From assembly GCF_041956535.1 (NCBI RefSeq), contig NW_027192195.1, positions 832,785 to 896,784 of the forward strand: a stretch of 64,000 bases of DNA, written 5' to 3'. Position numbers and translations under genes: made by a program. Shown here one piece after another: positions 13,932 to 25,498 of this stretch (positions within the stretch are counted from its first letter, which is position 1; each line of letters starts with the position of its first letter). The notes beneath the pieces were generated by a model, which did not search any database, was not told the DNA's origin, and saw only the letters and a list, made by a program, of their open reading frames with translations. Origin of the DNA: Calcarisporiella thermophila CBS 279.70 (taxonomy: Eukaryota > Calcarisporiellomycota).

Positions 13932-15340
13932 ATGCTTGCGGCAGAACAGAGTTCCGATACCGCCACGCCTTCAACCATGCCCTCGAAAATTCAAAGACAA
14001 CATCGGATCCGTCATGCTGAGCGAGATCGTTTTCATCGCATTGGGTCATTAGTGAAGAATCTTCTTAGGAATCGGGGAGGCAAACGGGATTCTTTCAAGC
14101 AATTATTTATGCAAAGCCTTTATGAACTGGTCAAGAAGAAGCAAATTATTGAACCTGTTCCAACCATTGATGACACAATTGATCTATCGTGGGTTTATAG
14201 CCTAATTTTCTCTATTAATTATTTAATCAACTAATTGCTAAGTTTTTTTATTTTAGTCATTTACATGGAGATGATCTTCGAGATAAAGTCGTGCATTTTA
14301 TTCATCGTCTCGACATACCTGGTTGGCACGACATTGTGGAGCAGGATGTTCAGCTCAGCCGTATCTCCGGGGCCCTCACCAACTGTGTTTTCCTAGTTAC
14401 GGCACCTTCCAAACGGCAAAAGTTGCTATTGAGAGTGTATGGTGTTGGAGTAGAGCAGCTTTTTCATCGCGAAAAGGAGCTGTACTGGATGCGCCTTTTG
14501 TCACAACTTAACATTGGTGCACAACTACTGGGCATTTTCGGAAATGGTCGTTTTGAACAGTATCTAGAATCCACTACTCTAACCAGATTCGATCTTCGTG
14601 ATCCTCAAACTTCTCGCAGCATTGCACGCAAGCTCTATGAGCTCCATTCAATCGTGAATACATTTCCTCCTAAAAACGGGAGTGAAACCGTGCCGGAGGT
14701 CTGGGTAAACATTGACAAATGGTACGAGTTGGCGCTCTCGATGGTCACCGAATGGTACAAGAAGAATCCAGATGAAAAGCGGCGCGATATGCTTCGACAG
14801 TTCGATTTGTTTTCTCTTCGAGATGAGATTGACCAATTGAAGTGTGAAATCCCAAAGGCTGCTCCAAGTCCGATAGTATTCGCCCATAATGATACGCAGT
14901 ATGGGAACATTTTACGGCTTGATTCTCCTCCTCATGAATTGGTCATAGTGGATTTTGAATACGCTGGATATAATTTTCGAGGTTATGATATCGGAAATCA
15001 CTTTTGCGAATGGATGGCGGATTATCATTCTGAGGAACCCCATATATTGCATCTTGAACGATATCCCAATCATGAAGAACAGCTTAATTTCTTAGAAGCC
15101 TACCTTGACGCCGAACTTGTTGCTTCTAGCCGTAAGCTCGATGCAGCTGCACGCCAAGATGCATTGGAAAAATTGGCCGATGAAGCCAATAAATGGGCCG
15201 TTGTAAGTCATCTCTTATGGGGACTATGGGGACTTGTACAAGCTGCACAATCAGAAATAGATTTCGACTATTTCTCGTATGCTCTTCAACGCTTGGAAAT
15301 TTTTCGAACAATGTCTCGGAAATACGGTTGGACTCATTAG
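13932..15340 (+). CDS. Choline/ethanolamine kinase
   Basis: Two exons, 13932-14188 and 14257-15340 (446 aa); the donor is GTGGGT. The first in-frame ATG is at 13932. Residues 1-85 are a basic, family-variable N terminus. The kinase body carries GALTNCVFLV (ATP-binding loop), LLRVYGVGVEQLFHREKE, the Brenner-type catalytic motif FAHNDTQYGNIL, and the choline-kinase motif VIVDFEYAGYNFRGYDIGNH. The C terminus has the conserved LWGLWGLVQAAQSEIDFDY. It phosphorylates choline and/or ethanolamine with ATP at the head of the Kennedy pathway to phosphatidylcholine and phosphatidylethanolamine. Sequence alone does not settle choline (Cki1) versus ethanolamine (Eki1) preference. Confidence 0.95.
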
Positions 15341-15677
15341 GAATTGATATGATGGACTTAGTAAACATTGAGGATATTTTACCGGCACGAATTTCTCTTA
15401 TATTCTCGAAACAGTATTGTAATATAGATGTTTCTTATGGTTTTCCTATATATATTTATATTATCCCCTATTCTTTTGTTTTTGTGGATACGCTTTATTC
15501 TTCCAAAGACTTTATGCAGTTTTTTTTTTTTGTTATTGGTAATCCGAATTATATCTATGCTATATAACTAATTCTATTCAATGTGATAACTTGCATCGAA
15601 TCATCAGTTTTTGAATAAAGCATCCTTTTATTTTTATATAGGGATAATGTATATAAAACAAAAAGCTTAGGATAAGT
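15341..15677. other. Convergent 3' region between choline kinase and branching enzyme
   Basis: Contains an AATAAA at 15614-15619, a plausible polyadenylation signal for the kinase. No gene is visible. Confidence 0.45.
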
Positions 15678-18376
15678 TCAGTTCTGGATCTCCTCTTTTC
15701 TAGCCAGAATTATGGCAGTGCGGCAGGGGATATATGCCTAGAGGAAAGAGTAAAATATTCGTTATAATATTTGCCTAAAAAACTGAGGAAAAAATATTAC
15801 CTGGAGAGAGTGTTTACGCCCATTCCATCCAAAATCAGAAGTAAAATAAGATTGGGCTTCATCAAGTCGATTATGTCCGCCAAATCCTTTTGAATCACTG
15901 TTGAGCACAATCTTATATTCACCCGGCAAGTCCACACCAATGCGATAGTCAGTAAAAGATTTGTTGGGATGAAAATTGAAAATCCAGAGCAGTTTCGCAC
16001 GTTCAAAAGCGATCACTTTGTCTTCTTCGTGTTTTAATGAAACCCAAGCCTGAATATTACTAAAGAATTAGTTTCAATAGATCGATATTTCGTTATATAC
16101 TATTACCTGGGGGGAATGAAGCCATCCATATCGTTCCTCCAAGTGTTGCATGGCTCCATCAAACGCATACAAATATTTGTACCGCAATAAATGGTCGTCT
16201 ACTAAATTGAATTGTCTACGAGCGTAATGGAAGCTATTATTGTTCCCTTCACGCGGAAAATCTAACCATTCAGGATGACCAAACTCATTGCCTTCAAAAT
16301 TAAGATAGCCTTCCCCTCCTAAACCATGTGTAAGAAGGCTATAGATTTAAATAACATATCGAGGAGAGCTTAGATCTTATTATTAGCAATCGAATATTAG
16401 AGAACTACTGACCGTATCATCTTATGTAATGCAATTCCACGATCGATGATTGGAGTCAACTCGGTTAAATCAGACATGTTCGTGTACATTTCTTTGTCCA
16501 TCAGCCAAAAAGCCAAGGTCTTGTCACCAACCAGTGCTTGATCATGAGATTCAGCATAAGCAATGGATTTTTCCTAAAAAAAACCGCGTGAAGATCAAAA
16601 AATTTGAACTCGATTGATATGAATTAAGAATAATTACCAGATGTCTTCGGTTTGTCAAAGTAAAAACAATGTTACCAATATTCCAGTCTTCATCCCGCAG
16701 CTCTTTTAAAATCTTAATCCACATATCAGGTATCGCCATGGCTAAGCGGTAATCAAAGCCTACGCCTCCCTCTGATACCGGTCGACACAAAGCAGGCATT
16801 CCAGACACATCTGCATTATAAGATAATAGAGCTGTTATTGGTTAAGCTTCTTATCATGCCACGAAAGAAAACCTACCTTCAGCAATGGTGATACACTCAG
16901 GGTAGAGTTTATGTAGCATGTCATTCGCAAGCATTAAATAAACAATGGCTTCTTCGTCGACAAGCTCATTAAAATAATCCGCATAGTTGCCCGAAAATCC
17001 GGTTCCAATGCCATGGTGAACGTAGAGCATAGAGGTCACACCATCAAAACGAAAGCCGTCAAAGCGGTATTCATGCATATAGAAGCGAAGGTTAGAGAGA
17101 AGAAAGCGGAGTACTTCATAATTTCCGTAGTTAAATAAGCGACTATAAGTACGTATATATCAAATAAGGTAAAATGGAAGAACCACTAAATTATAAGAAT
17201 AATGCTTGCCTATCCCACAATTCGTGGCGCCCTTTACCTCCTTCATGGAAATATTGATGGTCTGTGCCATCAAATTGATTCAGACCATCAAGGACGTTAT
17301 TACAAGCGTGGCTATGGACAACGTCAAGTAACACATATATTCCCATACTGTGGGCTGTATCAATTAGTCGCATTAAATCCTCTGGCTCACCGTAGCGGCT
17401 CGATACAGCAAAAAAATTTGTGACTTGATAACCGAAAGACGCATAATAAGCATGCTCCATTATTGCCATTAATTGAATAGCGTTGTAGCCGAGCTTTTTG
17501 ATGCGAGGTAGAGCATTCTCTGTAAAATCGTTGTAAGTGGCAACTCGGGGCTCCGGGCTGGATATTCCAACTATGAAAAGTCGATCCCATCAATAATCCG
17601 AATGACACGAATAATAAGTATTGTTTTCACCATGAGCTTCGTAAATTCGCAGGCTTTCAGGTTTATTAGGAGCTGTATGATTCCATTTGTATTTCTCGGG
17701 AGGATTCCAGAAGATGGCATCGTATACCGGACTAATGGATAGATTTTGTACCACACGTTTACTCCAGGCAGGTAGACGGTCAATACGTTCGCCGGCGGGT
17801 GTGATCATTGAAATCTACAAAATCATGGGTTAATGCAAATCATGAATCTCTAATATTGTATTATTTCTATATCATACTTTAACTTTTGTGTTGTGAGAAA
17901 TACCAGGCGAACCATCTTGATTATTCGGTACAATAACATGCCAAACTCCAAATTCGTCGCGCTTCATTGGATTAGCGTTAACATCCCAATTATCTTCGGT
18001 ATTATTAGTTAGTATAAGAAATTCAACAAAAAGAAGAGAACATACTAAATTCTCCAATAAGGCTAGCTTTTTCAACTCCAGGCGCCCATTCTCGATATAC
18101 AATTCCCTCTGGTGTTAAATTGAAGCCAAAATACTCAAAACCACGGGTAAATTTATCATATCCCCCCATAGTTTCGTCAATCTTTTGGACCCAATCTCGG
18201 TAATGAGAATATCTGCATGTAATTAATACGAAAGAAGACTTGTTAGCAAAATTTCTACGCGTTTAAGACCAAATTAACCTTTTTCTCAAAGAATCAGAAA
18301 ATGGAGCGAGCCAAGGGTCAATTTGAACAACTCCTGTGCCATCGGTGGGCATGGGATTTTCAGTGTCAGGTCGCAT
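15678..18376 (-). CDS. GLC3: 1,4-alpha-glucan (glycogen) branching enzyme, GH13
   Basis: Eleven exons in transcript order: 18279-18376, 18046-18212, 17878-17993, 17631-17814, 17210-17570, 16877-17142, 16638-16810, 16413-16573, 16107-16338, 15801-16049 and 15678-15737, giving 688 aa. Order: N-terminal CBM48-type region ([19 protein letters not shown]), the entry motif [15 protein letters not shown], then the GH13 barrel. Catalytic motifs are [25 protein letters not shown] (nucleophile Asp), TIAEDVSGMP (acid/base Glu) and [11 protein letters not shown] (third Asp). The C-terminal beta domain ends VYIP-like ([12 protein letters not shown]). It makes alpha-1,6 branches in glycogen in the cytosol. 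The intron 17143-17209 uses a GC donor (AG/GCAAGC), required to keep the frame at [12 protein letters not shown]. Confidence 0.96.
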
Positions 18377-18986
18377 TTTCAATTGTTTTTTTTTTCGCGA
18401 TTAGAGCGGAAACTAATATTTTACTGAGTGGCAAATAAATGCTATCGATTTATAGAAAACGCCCGCAGTGCTCTCGAATAGATCAGCCACGATAGGTTAA
18501 GTTGCTTCCAGGAAGATACGGGCCATTTTTAGAAGATATTCTCGAATTGGAGAAAAAGTTCAATTAGCGCGATAACCATTTGATAGCATTTTCGACATCT
18601 AATCAAAGAACCCTAAATATCTCGCCGTCTTTACACCCTTAACTTCCCATATGCATAGTAAAACTGTGATTTGGAATGAAACTAGAGCCTTTCTTTACTA
18701 CTCCAAAAACCTTGTTTGAAGGCTAATACGCAATAGCTTAGCCAGGAGAATTATGACGGTATGATCATATCCTATGGAGCTGCTGAATAATGGAGGCTTA
18801 TAACTTCATGAAATAGCTGAAACATTGAATTAATTAGATTCAATACATATAACCATTACAGGTACAAAAATCAATTTGCAGAGAAAAGGCGCAGTAATTG
18901 AATCGCGTTTCAAGTTCAAACTTCAATTACTTGATGCTCCATCGAATCAGCCTATAAACTTCAATCGGATTCAATCGTTCGCATCG
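18377..18986. promoter_or_regulatory. Divergent intergenic region, branching enzyme and CM1 gene
   Basis: Head-to-head promoters for GLC3 (left) and the CM1-domain gene (right). In-frame codons upstream of 18987 lack an ATG back to about 18876, so 18987 is the first Met. No specific operator is recognised. Confidence 0.45.
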
Positions 18987-21900
18987 ATGAGTGAACATGA
19001 AAAGTCCACTAAAACTGCAGATATAGGGGATGAGAAGTCTATACAAAATGGGGATGAAGACGATCGAATCGAGGAGGAAATGTTCGCGATGAGCTACGTG
19101 AGCTCAATCCTATCGGAACACGAGCCGCCACTCGAAATAGGAAGTCCACCTGAACGCGGTAAAAAGGGGAAAGAAGCGACTGGCACATTCAAAACAGAAG
19201 AACTCCTGGCTCAATTGCCTCCTGATCAAGCAAGACAACTAATTGCTGAATCGAAGGCCACGCCAAAACTCTATCAAATGACATTAAAAGAACAGGAGCG
19301 GGTAAGTAGTTATATTTATTTCAGATTTCGTAAATTAAGCAAGATCTCATGTGTACGATTATACCTTCTAGTATATTGATAAGACAACTAAAGAAAATTT
19401 CGATCTCAAAATGTGCCTTTTTTTCATGAGAGAGCGCTTGTCTAAAATGAGTAATGAAAATATTGAGCGAGTCTTAGCGGAAGCAAGTATATAATTATAT
19501 CCCTCTTTTAGTTATGTAGCTGATTATTTTGTTATTGATAGAATGATGAACTCAAAAAACGAATTAAAGAACTCAGTAACCAGTTAAAAAGTAATAAGAG
19601 CGAGCTACAAGAGGCTCTTGACGAACTTGAAGAGTTAAGGAGATCCCAGTTTGGTGACAATCAACTAGGACTAGGCGATGATGAAAGAAATGAATATAGC
19701 CATTCACTAGCAGCAATCGAACGTTATAGAGCGGAATTGAACGAATTACGACGTCAAATAGAAGAGCGCGATCAAGAAAATCAACAGCTACATCGAGTTT
19801 TAAGTGAAAGACGATTGACTAAAGAAGAAGAACTTCCGCCAACTGAAGGACATCAGTTGAAAAGCCGCTTGTTTGAATTGGAGCGTGAAGTTGACATATT
19901 ACGAGAGGAAGCTGAGCAATTGCGAGAGTATGCGGAGCACGAGCGGCAGCGAAATACGCTTTTGGAAGAAGAACACCAACAGATTAACGCTGAAATGGAA
20001 AATCTCGTTGAGCAAATGTTTCAATATAAGATAGAGCGAAGCAGTCTTATCCTAGAACGTGATCGTGCAAATTTAATATCAGAAAAAAATAGCAATGCAC
20101 TTGAAGCGGCTATCGCGAAGCTGCTCTCCCATGGCATTAATTTTAATCTCGATGAGGATGGGCTGCCGACTGAAGATATTACTTCCGCCCAGCCAGTCAC
20201 ATCACAAATGGATGACCTCAGAAAACGGCACCTTCAAAAAATCCGTCGCTTGAAAATGGTAAATTAACTCGGATACTTTTGATGAATACTAGCCATTTGT
20301 TACCTTTTTCTATTTGTTTAGTTACTTGTCAATCAACGAGCACATCTAATCGAACGGCTAAATCGAATAATGGGGGGCTCGGAGATTCGAAGCGGTGGAG
20401 ACATCTCGATAGAGGCTAATGAGAATTTAGAGGATTCTGATGCCGATGATGGTGATTCAGGAATTAGTAGTGTGGATATTGAGAATGATGGGGCTATTGA
20501 AGAAGTAAATGATTGTCTTCATATTCTTTTTTAATAATCTGCAATTGAATTTCTTATTGCCCAATAATTATTTAGGTCATCAATGGTGTTCGCGATCACA
20601 TAGCTGAACTTGCGTTGCGACAACGCCAGGCAGAAGAAGAATCAAAATCTCTTGCTCAAGAATTAGAAGAAAATATTCTGTCTCGGAGAAGAGAGGTTCA
20701 ATCGATTCAGGAATCTCTTGAAAGGGAAATTAATGAATTAAAAGATGTAATTGCTCAGCAGCGCGAAGTAATTGTTCAATTTTCATAGTTTACTCTTAAT
20801 TTCATTCTAATCTTTTTTTTCTCGCTTAGGACTATGCCCAGGAGCAATCGGAAAGACATAGGTTGGAAAATGACTTAAGGGTATTACGAGATAAAGAATA
20901 CGCTCACCGAGAGGAAATGGCTCGATTAGAAAGTGAGCTTGCTCTGGCTGCGAGTCGATTTGAAGAGGACGAAGAAAATATCGAAAAAGTTGAAATAATT
21001 GTGCCCTTGATTTTCAGGAGTTTATACTGATTTAGTATTCGGAAATAGTTATCACAACAAGTCAATCACCTGGAAAATGAAAAGGGCGAACTTTTAAATC
21101 GTGTAGAGAGACTCGAAACTCAATTAACAAGTACTGAAGAAGGATATGAAAAGCAGTTATCTACATTGAATCAGGTATGATTTGAACTTTTTACAATCAT
21201 TACTTTTCCTAATGATTTCATTTTTATTGAAGCGACTCGAAAAATGCGAGGAAGAGCGGGAGGAATGCAGTAAAATATTGCATGAAAAGGAAACAGATAT
21301 CTTATATATGCAAGAAGAGCTTGCTAAATGGATGGAAAAGAGCAAAGAATATGAAGAGGTTGGTTAAAACTCTTTATAATACTTATGTGAATTGTGAAAT
21401 GTTAATTTCTACACGTTTTTAGAGTAAAGAAACTTATTTACAAACTGTCAAAGAGACTTTTGTAAAACTCCAAGAAAAGGATAGCGAGCTGCAATTTATC
21501 AAAGAGCAGCTCAATATCCAAACTGAGCGTAATCGTGGGCTCAATGAGTCATGCATTGAAGCTGAGAACTGGAAGAAGGTATATCTCTATTCATCACATC
21601 TAATTTTTCTCTTGATTGAAATTTGACTTGATCTTTAGCAATTGATTCAGGCACGCTTAGATTTAGAAAAGACTGCGCGAGAGCTTGATGATTTAATAGA
21701 TCAAAATGAAAAACTGGTAACTTGTTGTAGTCTCAGGCATTCAATTTTAACATTCTTATTAGTCTTTTCTATTTTACATTACAGCATGAAATTAATGAAA
21801 GTTTAACTAATGAGAAAGCAGATGCAGAAAATTCATTACGAAACGCCCAAGAGGTATTATCATACATATCAACCTGCAAATACAAGCACGCCATAATGTT

Positions 21901-23499
21901 TGGATTCTCTTGTTTTTTGTCTTTCATACAGGAGCTGAAGGAAAAAGAAGACTATATTGGAAATCTTCTGAACGACTTAACTTCACTAGAATCTCGCATA
22001 TCAGAAGAACAAAGAGTAACTCAATGTTCTATATGGTTTCCTGTTTCGTATATTCAATTCTTTTTTAGTCTTCTGATACATCTGAATCTCAGCTACGTGA
22101 TATAATTTCTCAACGCAACTCGCTCTTGGTAAACATATACCGCAACTTAGACATCATACTAAATCGTGAACAGACAGTAACTATATTTCGGTGATTTTTG
22201 TTTTTATTACTTATTCACTCGCTATATTTACTCATAGGAACTGAAAATACCCAACCCTACTAATAACTATGACCTATTCCGCGAACATATCAATGACAAA
22301 GTCAAGCGATTAATTCAGCTTAATCAGTCGTATGAGCGGAGGATTAACGAGATTTATGAGCGAACTCGTGAACAGTTTAGGTAATTTCAATTACTTTTGT
22401 AAATGATTTGGCTTTTATTTATCTATGAATTTTATCTACGAATCTTAATGTATTAGAGTACTCTCAAATCAAATGAATGCGAAATCACACCAAGTGAATC
22501 AACTTGAGAGAAGGGTTGATAAGGCGGCATCCATTACTAAACAGTGGGCCGAGCGACTTAACATGTGTAAAAAGGAAAATGACGATCTTAGGGTTAGAAT
22601 CAACAATTCCTTACATATAAGTGAAATATTAAATGCTGAATCGTTTTTTAGCGAGAGATACGGGATATTTCAAAAAAGAAACTCGAGCTTGAATCCAGCT
22701 TTAATAGGTCCCCATTACGTAGTGATGCAAAAATAGGAGAGGCATATGAACGACTGCGGAAACTTGAAGAAGAACTCAAAGATAAGGAAAAAACTATTCA
22801 AAAGGATCGGAAAGCTGCTCGAAAGAGAATATTAGAATTGCAGTGTCAGATGAAGTAATTAGCAGAACTTATAGTCAATTTTCTCAATTTTTGCCATTTT
22901 ATTTACTTGTTTTCTCATTTTTAGGAACGCCGAGAAACTGTTGGAAGAAGCTAATACTCGAAAAGATCGGTTTGAACAACTTGTTAAGATGCAGCAGGAG
23001 GTAAAAGTGAGCATAACTAAGACATAAGTCATATTATTAAAAAATTACTCACATAGACGATGGCCACTCGCGTATCGCAGAAAGAAGATAGTTCAAGAGC
23101 TCCGTGGGAAGATATTGACTCGAAATATCGTGGAATGCTGGATCTCCATGCACAAGCTCTCGAGGCTGCAGAGAAAAAATCAGCTAGTCTTGAGAAAGAG
23201 GTAATATACAAGATATTTTAGAAATATTTAATTCTCGGTTAATTCTTGAAAAAATTCCTAGAATATGTCATTGAAACGCAAATGCGAAACACTTGACGAG
23301 AAGCTACAACGCCATGATCGTATTCTTGTGAAATTTATGAGACAAATTGAGGTAAATATATACCATTTTCCTCCGTTTTTTTTTTTTTTTTGCTTATGGA
23401 ATCTCGAACTATAAGGTTGTCAATGAACGGCATGATGTTGCTGAACAAGTACTGTTATATCTACGAGAAGTTGCGCAAGAAGCTAAAAGAGAAATTTAA
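18987..23499 (+). CDS. CM1-domain (Cnn_1N) coiled-coil protein, Mto1/Pcp1/ApsB-like gamma-tubulin complex recruiter
   Basis: Twenty exons: 18987-19301, 19372-19482, 19542-20258, 20322-20504, 20576-20767, 20830-20988, 21049-21174, 21233-21358, 21423-21578, 21639-21716, 21785-21853, 21932-22015, 22069-22128, 22238-22380, 22457-22592, 22652-22854, 22925-23000 (or 23006), 23057-23200, 23262-23351 and 23416-23499; about 1083 aa. Residues 1-105 are acidic and disordered. Residues about 106-160 hold a CM1-type motif: TKENFDLKMCLFFMRERLSK followed by VLAENDELKKRIKEL. In known CM1 proteins this segment binds and activates gamma-tubulin ring complexes. The rest is almost continuous coiled coil, with an acidic break around DSDADDGDSG. 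No PACT or MASC motif was recognised at the C terminus, so spindle-pole (Pcp1) versus cytoplasmic MTOC (Mto1) function is open. The intron 19483-19541 has a GC donor (GAA/GCAAGT). Confidence 0.85.
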
Positions 23500-24203
23500 A
23501 ATGAGCTATTTGGTTGTTATTATCTGTAATTTTTTTTTATCAATATACTATTTGTAATGTCTTTATTTTTCCATACGCTTAAAGTACTCGCGAATTTTCT
23601 AATTATTTTAACTATCATAACTGTACTTATTTTATTCCTCCTTCCCGAAGTCAACATGTGAATAGTGATTACTTTTTATGGAAATGGGTATAAAAGACGA
23701 TATCATCCATGTTTAGTCCCTAATAGTATCATTATGCATGATACCCGATATAAAGGATATGTGATTTTATTCAACTTTTTCTTTAAAAATTATGTCGGGG
23801 AAACCTAGTTCCCACTAACAAAAATTATGGTATCGAGACACCCGTTAGAGTGTTCGCACCAGCAACTGCTAGTCGTTTGTGCAATGCTAGCAAAAGCTGA
23901 TGAAGCCAAAGCCGTCTTGACCACTTTGACTTCTACCCAGGTAAGTATGAGGAAACAACAGTGTGTTGAGCGAGCTCCTTTTTATACTACAGGATACTTT
24001 GAGCTTAGGCAAGTTCCATTCTGGAATTTATGGGATTCTTTTTTTTTTTTGCAAATATCAGCGAATCAGAACAAATTTAGATAGTTGAGTATATAATTTA
24101 CGCGTTTTAAGTATTTTTGGCTGTTCAACATGGTACAAAAATTAAATGATGGTTTATTGAAAAAAAAAGAAAGAATCTCATCCATACAGCATATTCTCCT
24201 AAA
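23500..24203. other. Convergent intergenic region, CM1 gene and GNA1
   Basis: AT-rich 3' flanks. A plus-strand ORF at 23827-24084 starts with an Ala/Leu-rich stretch followed by a good GTAAGT donor, but has no recognisable family; I do not call it. Confidence 0.35.
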
Positions 24204-25179
24204 TTAAAGCTTGGATTTTGGTTTATCATTTTCAGGGATATAGTACGCCATTTCAACTTCTTTCTTTTTGAATCTATTGATATAAAATCGATTAAAAAAT
24301 GACATCTATAAATTAAAAATAAACAGGCTCACCCGCATTTTTCATAAAATGGCACGTTCTGTTTGAATTATAAACAAAAAATATTGTTATAGATATAGTA
24401 ACATACACTATGAAATAAATCCATTTTACCTTTTCCGAACAATCAAGAATGACTATTAGTTTCAATTATAATTGCTCAGAATTAGAAATACCATCCTAGC
24501 TATATATATAGTTGGTAATACATACTCTTATAACATCCTAGTTTGGTCCCCACATACTTAAGCGCATCTATGATACTAGAGAGTATATAAGTGAAAGTGA
24601 TCAAAAAAACAATTCATGAATGTCATACCGAAATCCGAACTTCTTTCCTTGTTGATTTTTATCTACAGCAATATCTTCAATGTGCCCGACCTAAATACTA
24701 TGTTTTTTAATACACATATATATTAAATCTTGTGCGAGTGCGTAATTACTTACCAAACCAAGATGATGTACAAATTTTCGTTCTAAGAATATCGTGCCAG
24801 CAGCCACTATGCGACCTTGTGCGTTCTCAATTACAAGCGTGAAATCTTTTAAAATAATACTCGTATTATTTTTCGGTTGCTCTTTCTTTATGGATTCACT
24901 TACATTCGTGATTATGCCTCTTGAGATATGCAAACCTTTCTAATATTAAAGTAGAATGGAATTAGATATAGGATCGATTGCTAATTCAGTTACACTTATA
25001 CCTAAAAACTCTGCTTTCGACAGATTTCCTACTACCGTAAGTACATTCAAAGTGTCGAGAAATCCTTTATCATAATCCTCGCTGGATAATGGTCTCAACA
25101 GATAACCGTTCGGCAAGGCTGACTGCACATGCGGCGAAATGAGTTCAGTATCAAACAATAACACAGGATGTGAAGACAT
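24204..25179 (-). CDS. GNA1: Glucosamine-6-phosphate N-acetyltransferase
   Basis: Eight exons in transcript order: 25002-25179, 24904-24939, 24754-24845, 24629-24690, 24526-24575, 24430-24452, 24333-24358 and 24204-24273, giving 178 aa (family about 150-185). The whole GNAT fold is present: ISPHVQSALPNGYLLRPL at the N terminus, GRIVAAGTIFLERKFVHHLG (beta strands), the acetyl-CoA region GHIEDIAVDKNQQGKKFGFR, the ILDCSE strand, and NVPFYEKCGFKKKEVEM at the C terminus. It acetylates glucosamine-6-phosphate on the way to UDP-GlcNAc, feeding chitin, N-glycans and GPI anchors. Exons of 36, 23 and 26 nt make it unusually fragmented. It is divergent with the FANCJ helicase across 319 bp. Confidence 0.95.
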
Positions 25180-25498
25180 CGTAACGTCAGATTGGTTAAT
25201 TAATAGGAGTAGTTAGTATGAATGAATGAAAAAATACGAGAGATCGTATAATGAAATATTTAATTTATTTATGGCTTGAAAAATTAGTTATGTGGAGCAG
25301 GCATAGTTTATTTGAACATATTGCATTCTGTTTGCCACCTTGTTTTCTTTGATAATTGTTCATTTTGAAGACTTCAGTTTTTATAGTGGCTTTAAACTTT
25401 GACATCTCGTTCTGGCTACACAAGTACCTTTGGAATATACCTTTTTTAATTTTCTACGCGACTTTGTACCCATATTCGATTAGTTAGAAATATTTGCT
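25180..25498. promoter_or_regulatory. Short divergent promoter region, GNA1 and FANCJ helicase
   Basis: 319 bp, AT-rich, between the two start codons. It must carry both promoters. No motif is recognised with confidence. Confidence 0.45.

Noticed and set aside
19302-19541. Frameshift or pseudogene in the CM1 gene
   Set aside because: A canonical GT donor breaks the frame, but a GC donor four bases upstream restores both frame and motif, so no lesion needs to be assumed.
23827-24084. Plus-strand ORF beginning MVSRHPLECSHQQ with a following GTAAGT
   Set aside because: No recognisable family, no convincing downstream exon, and it lies in a convergent 3' region.
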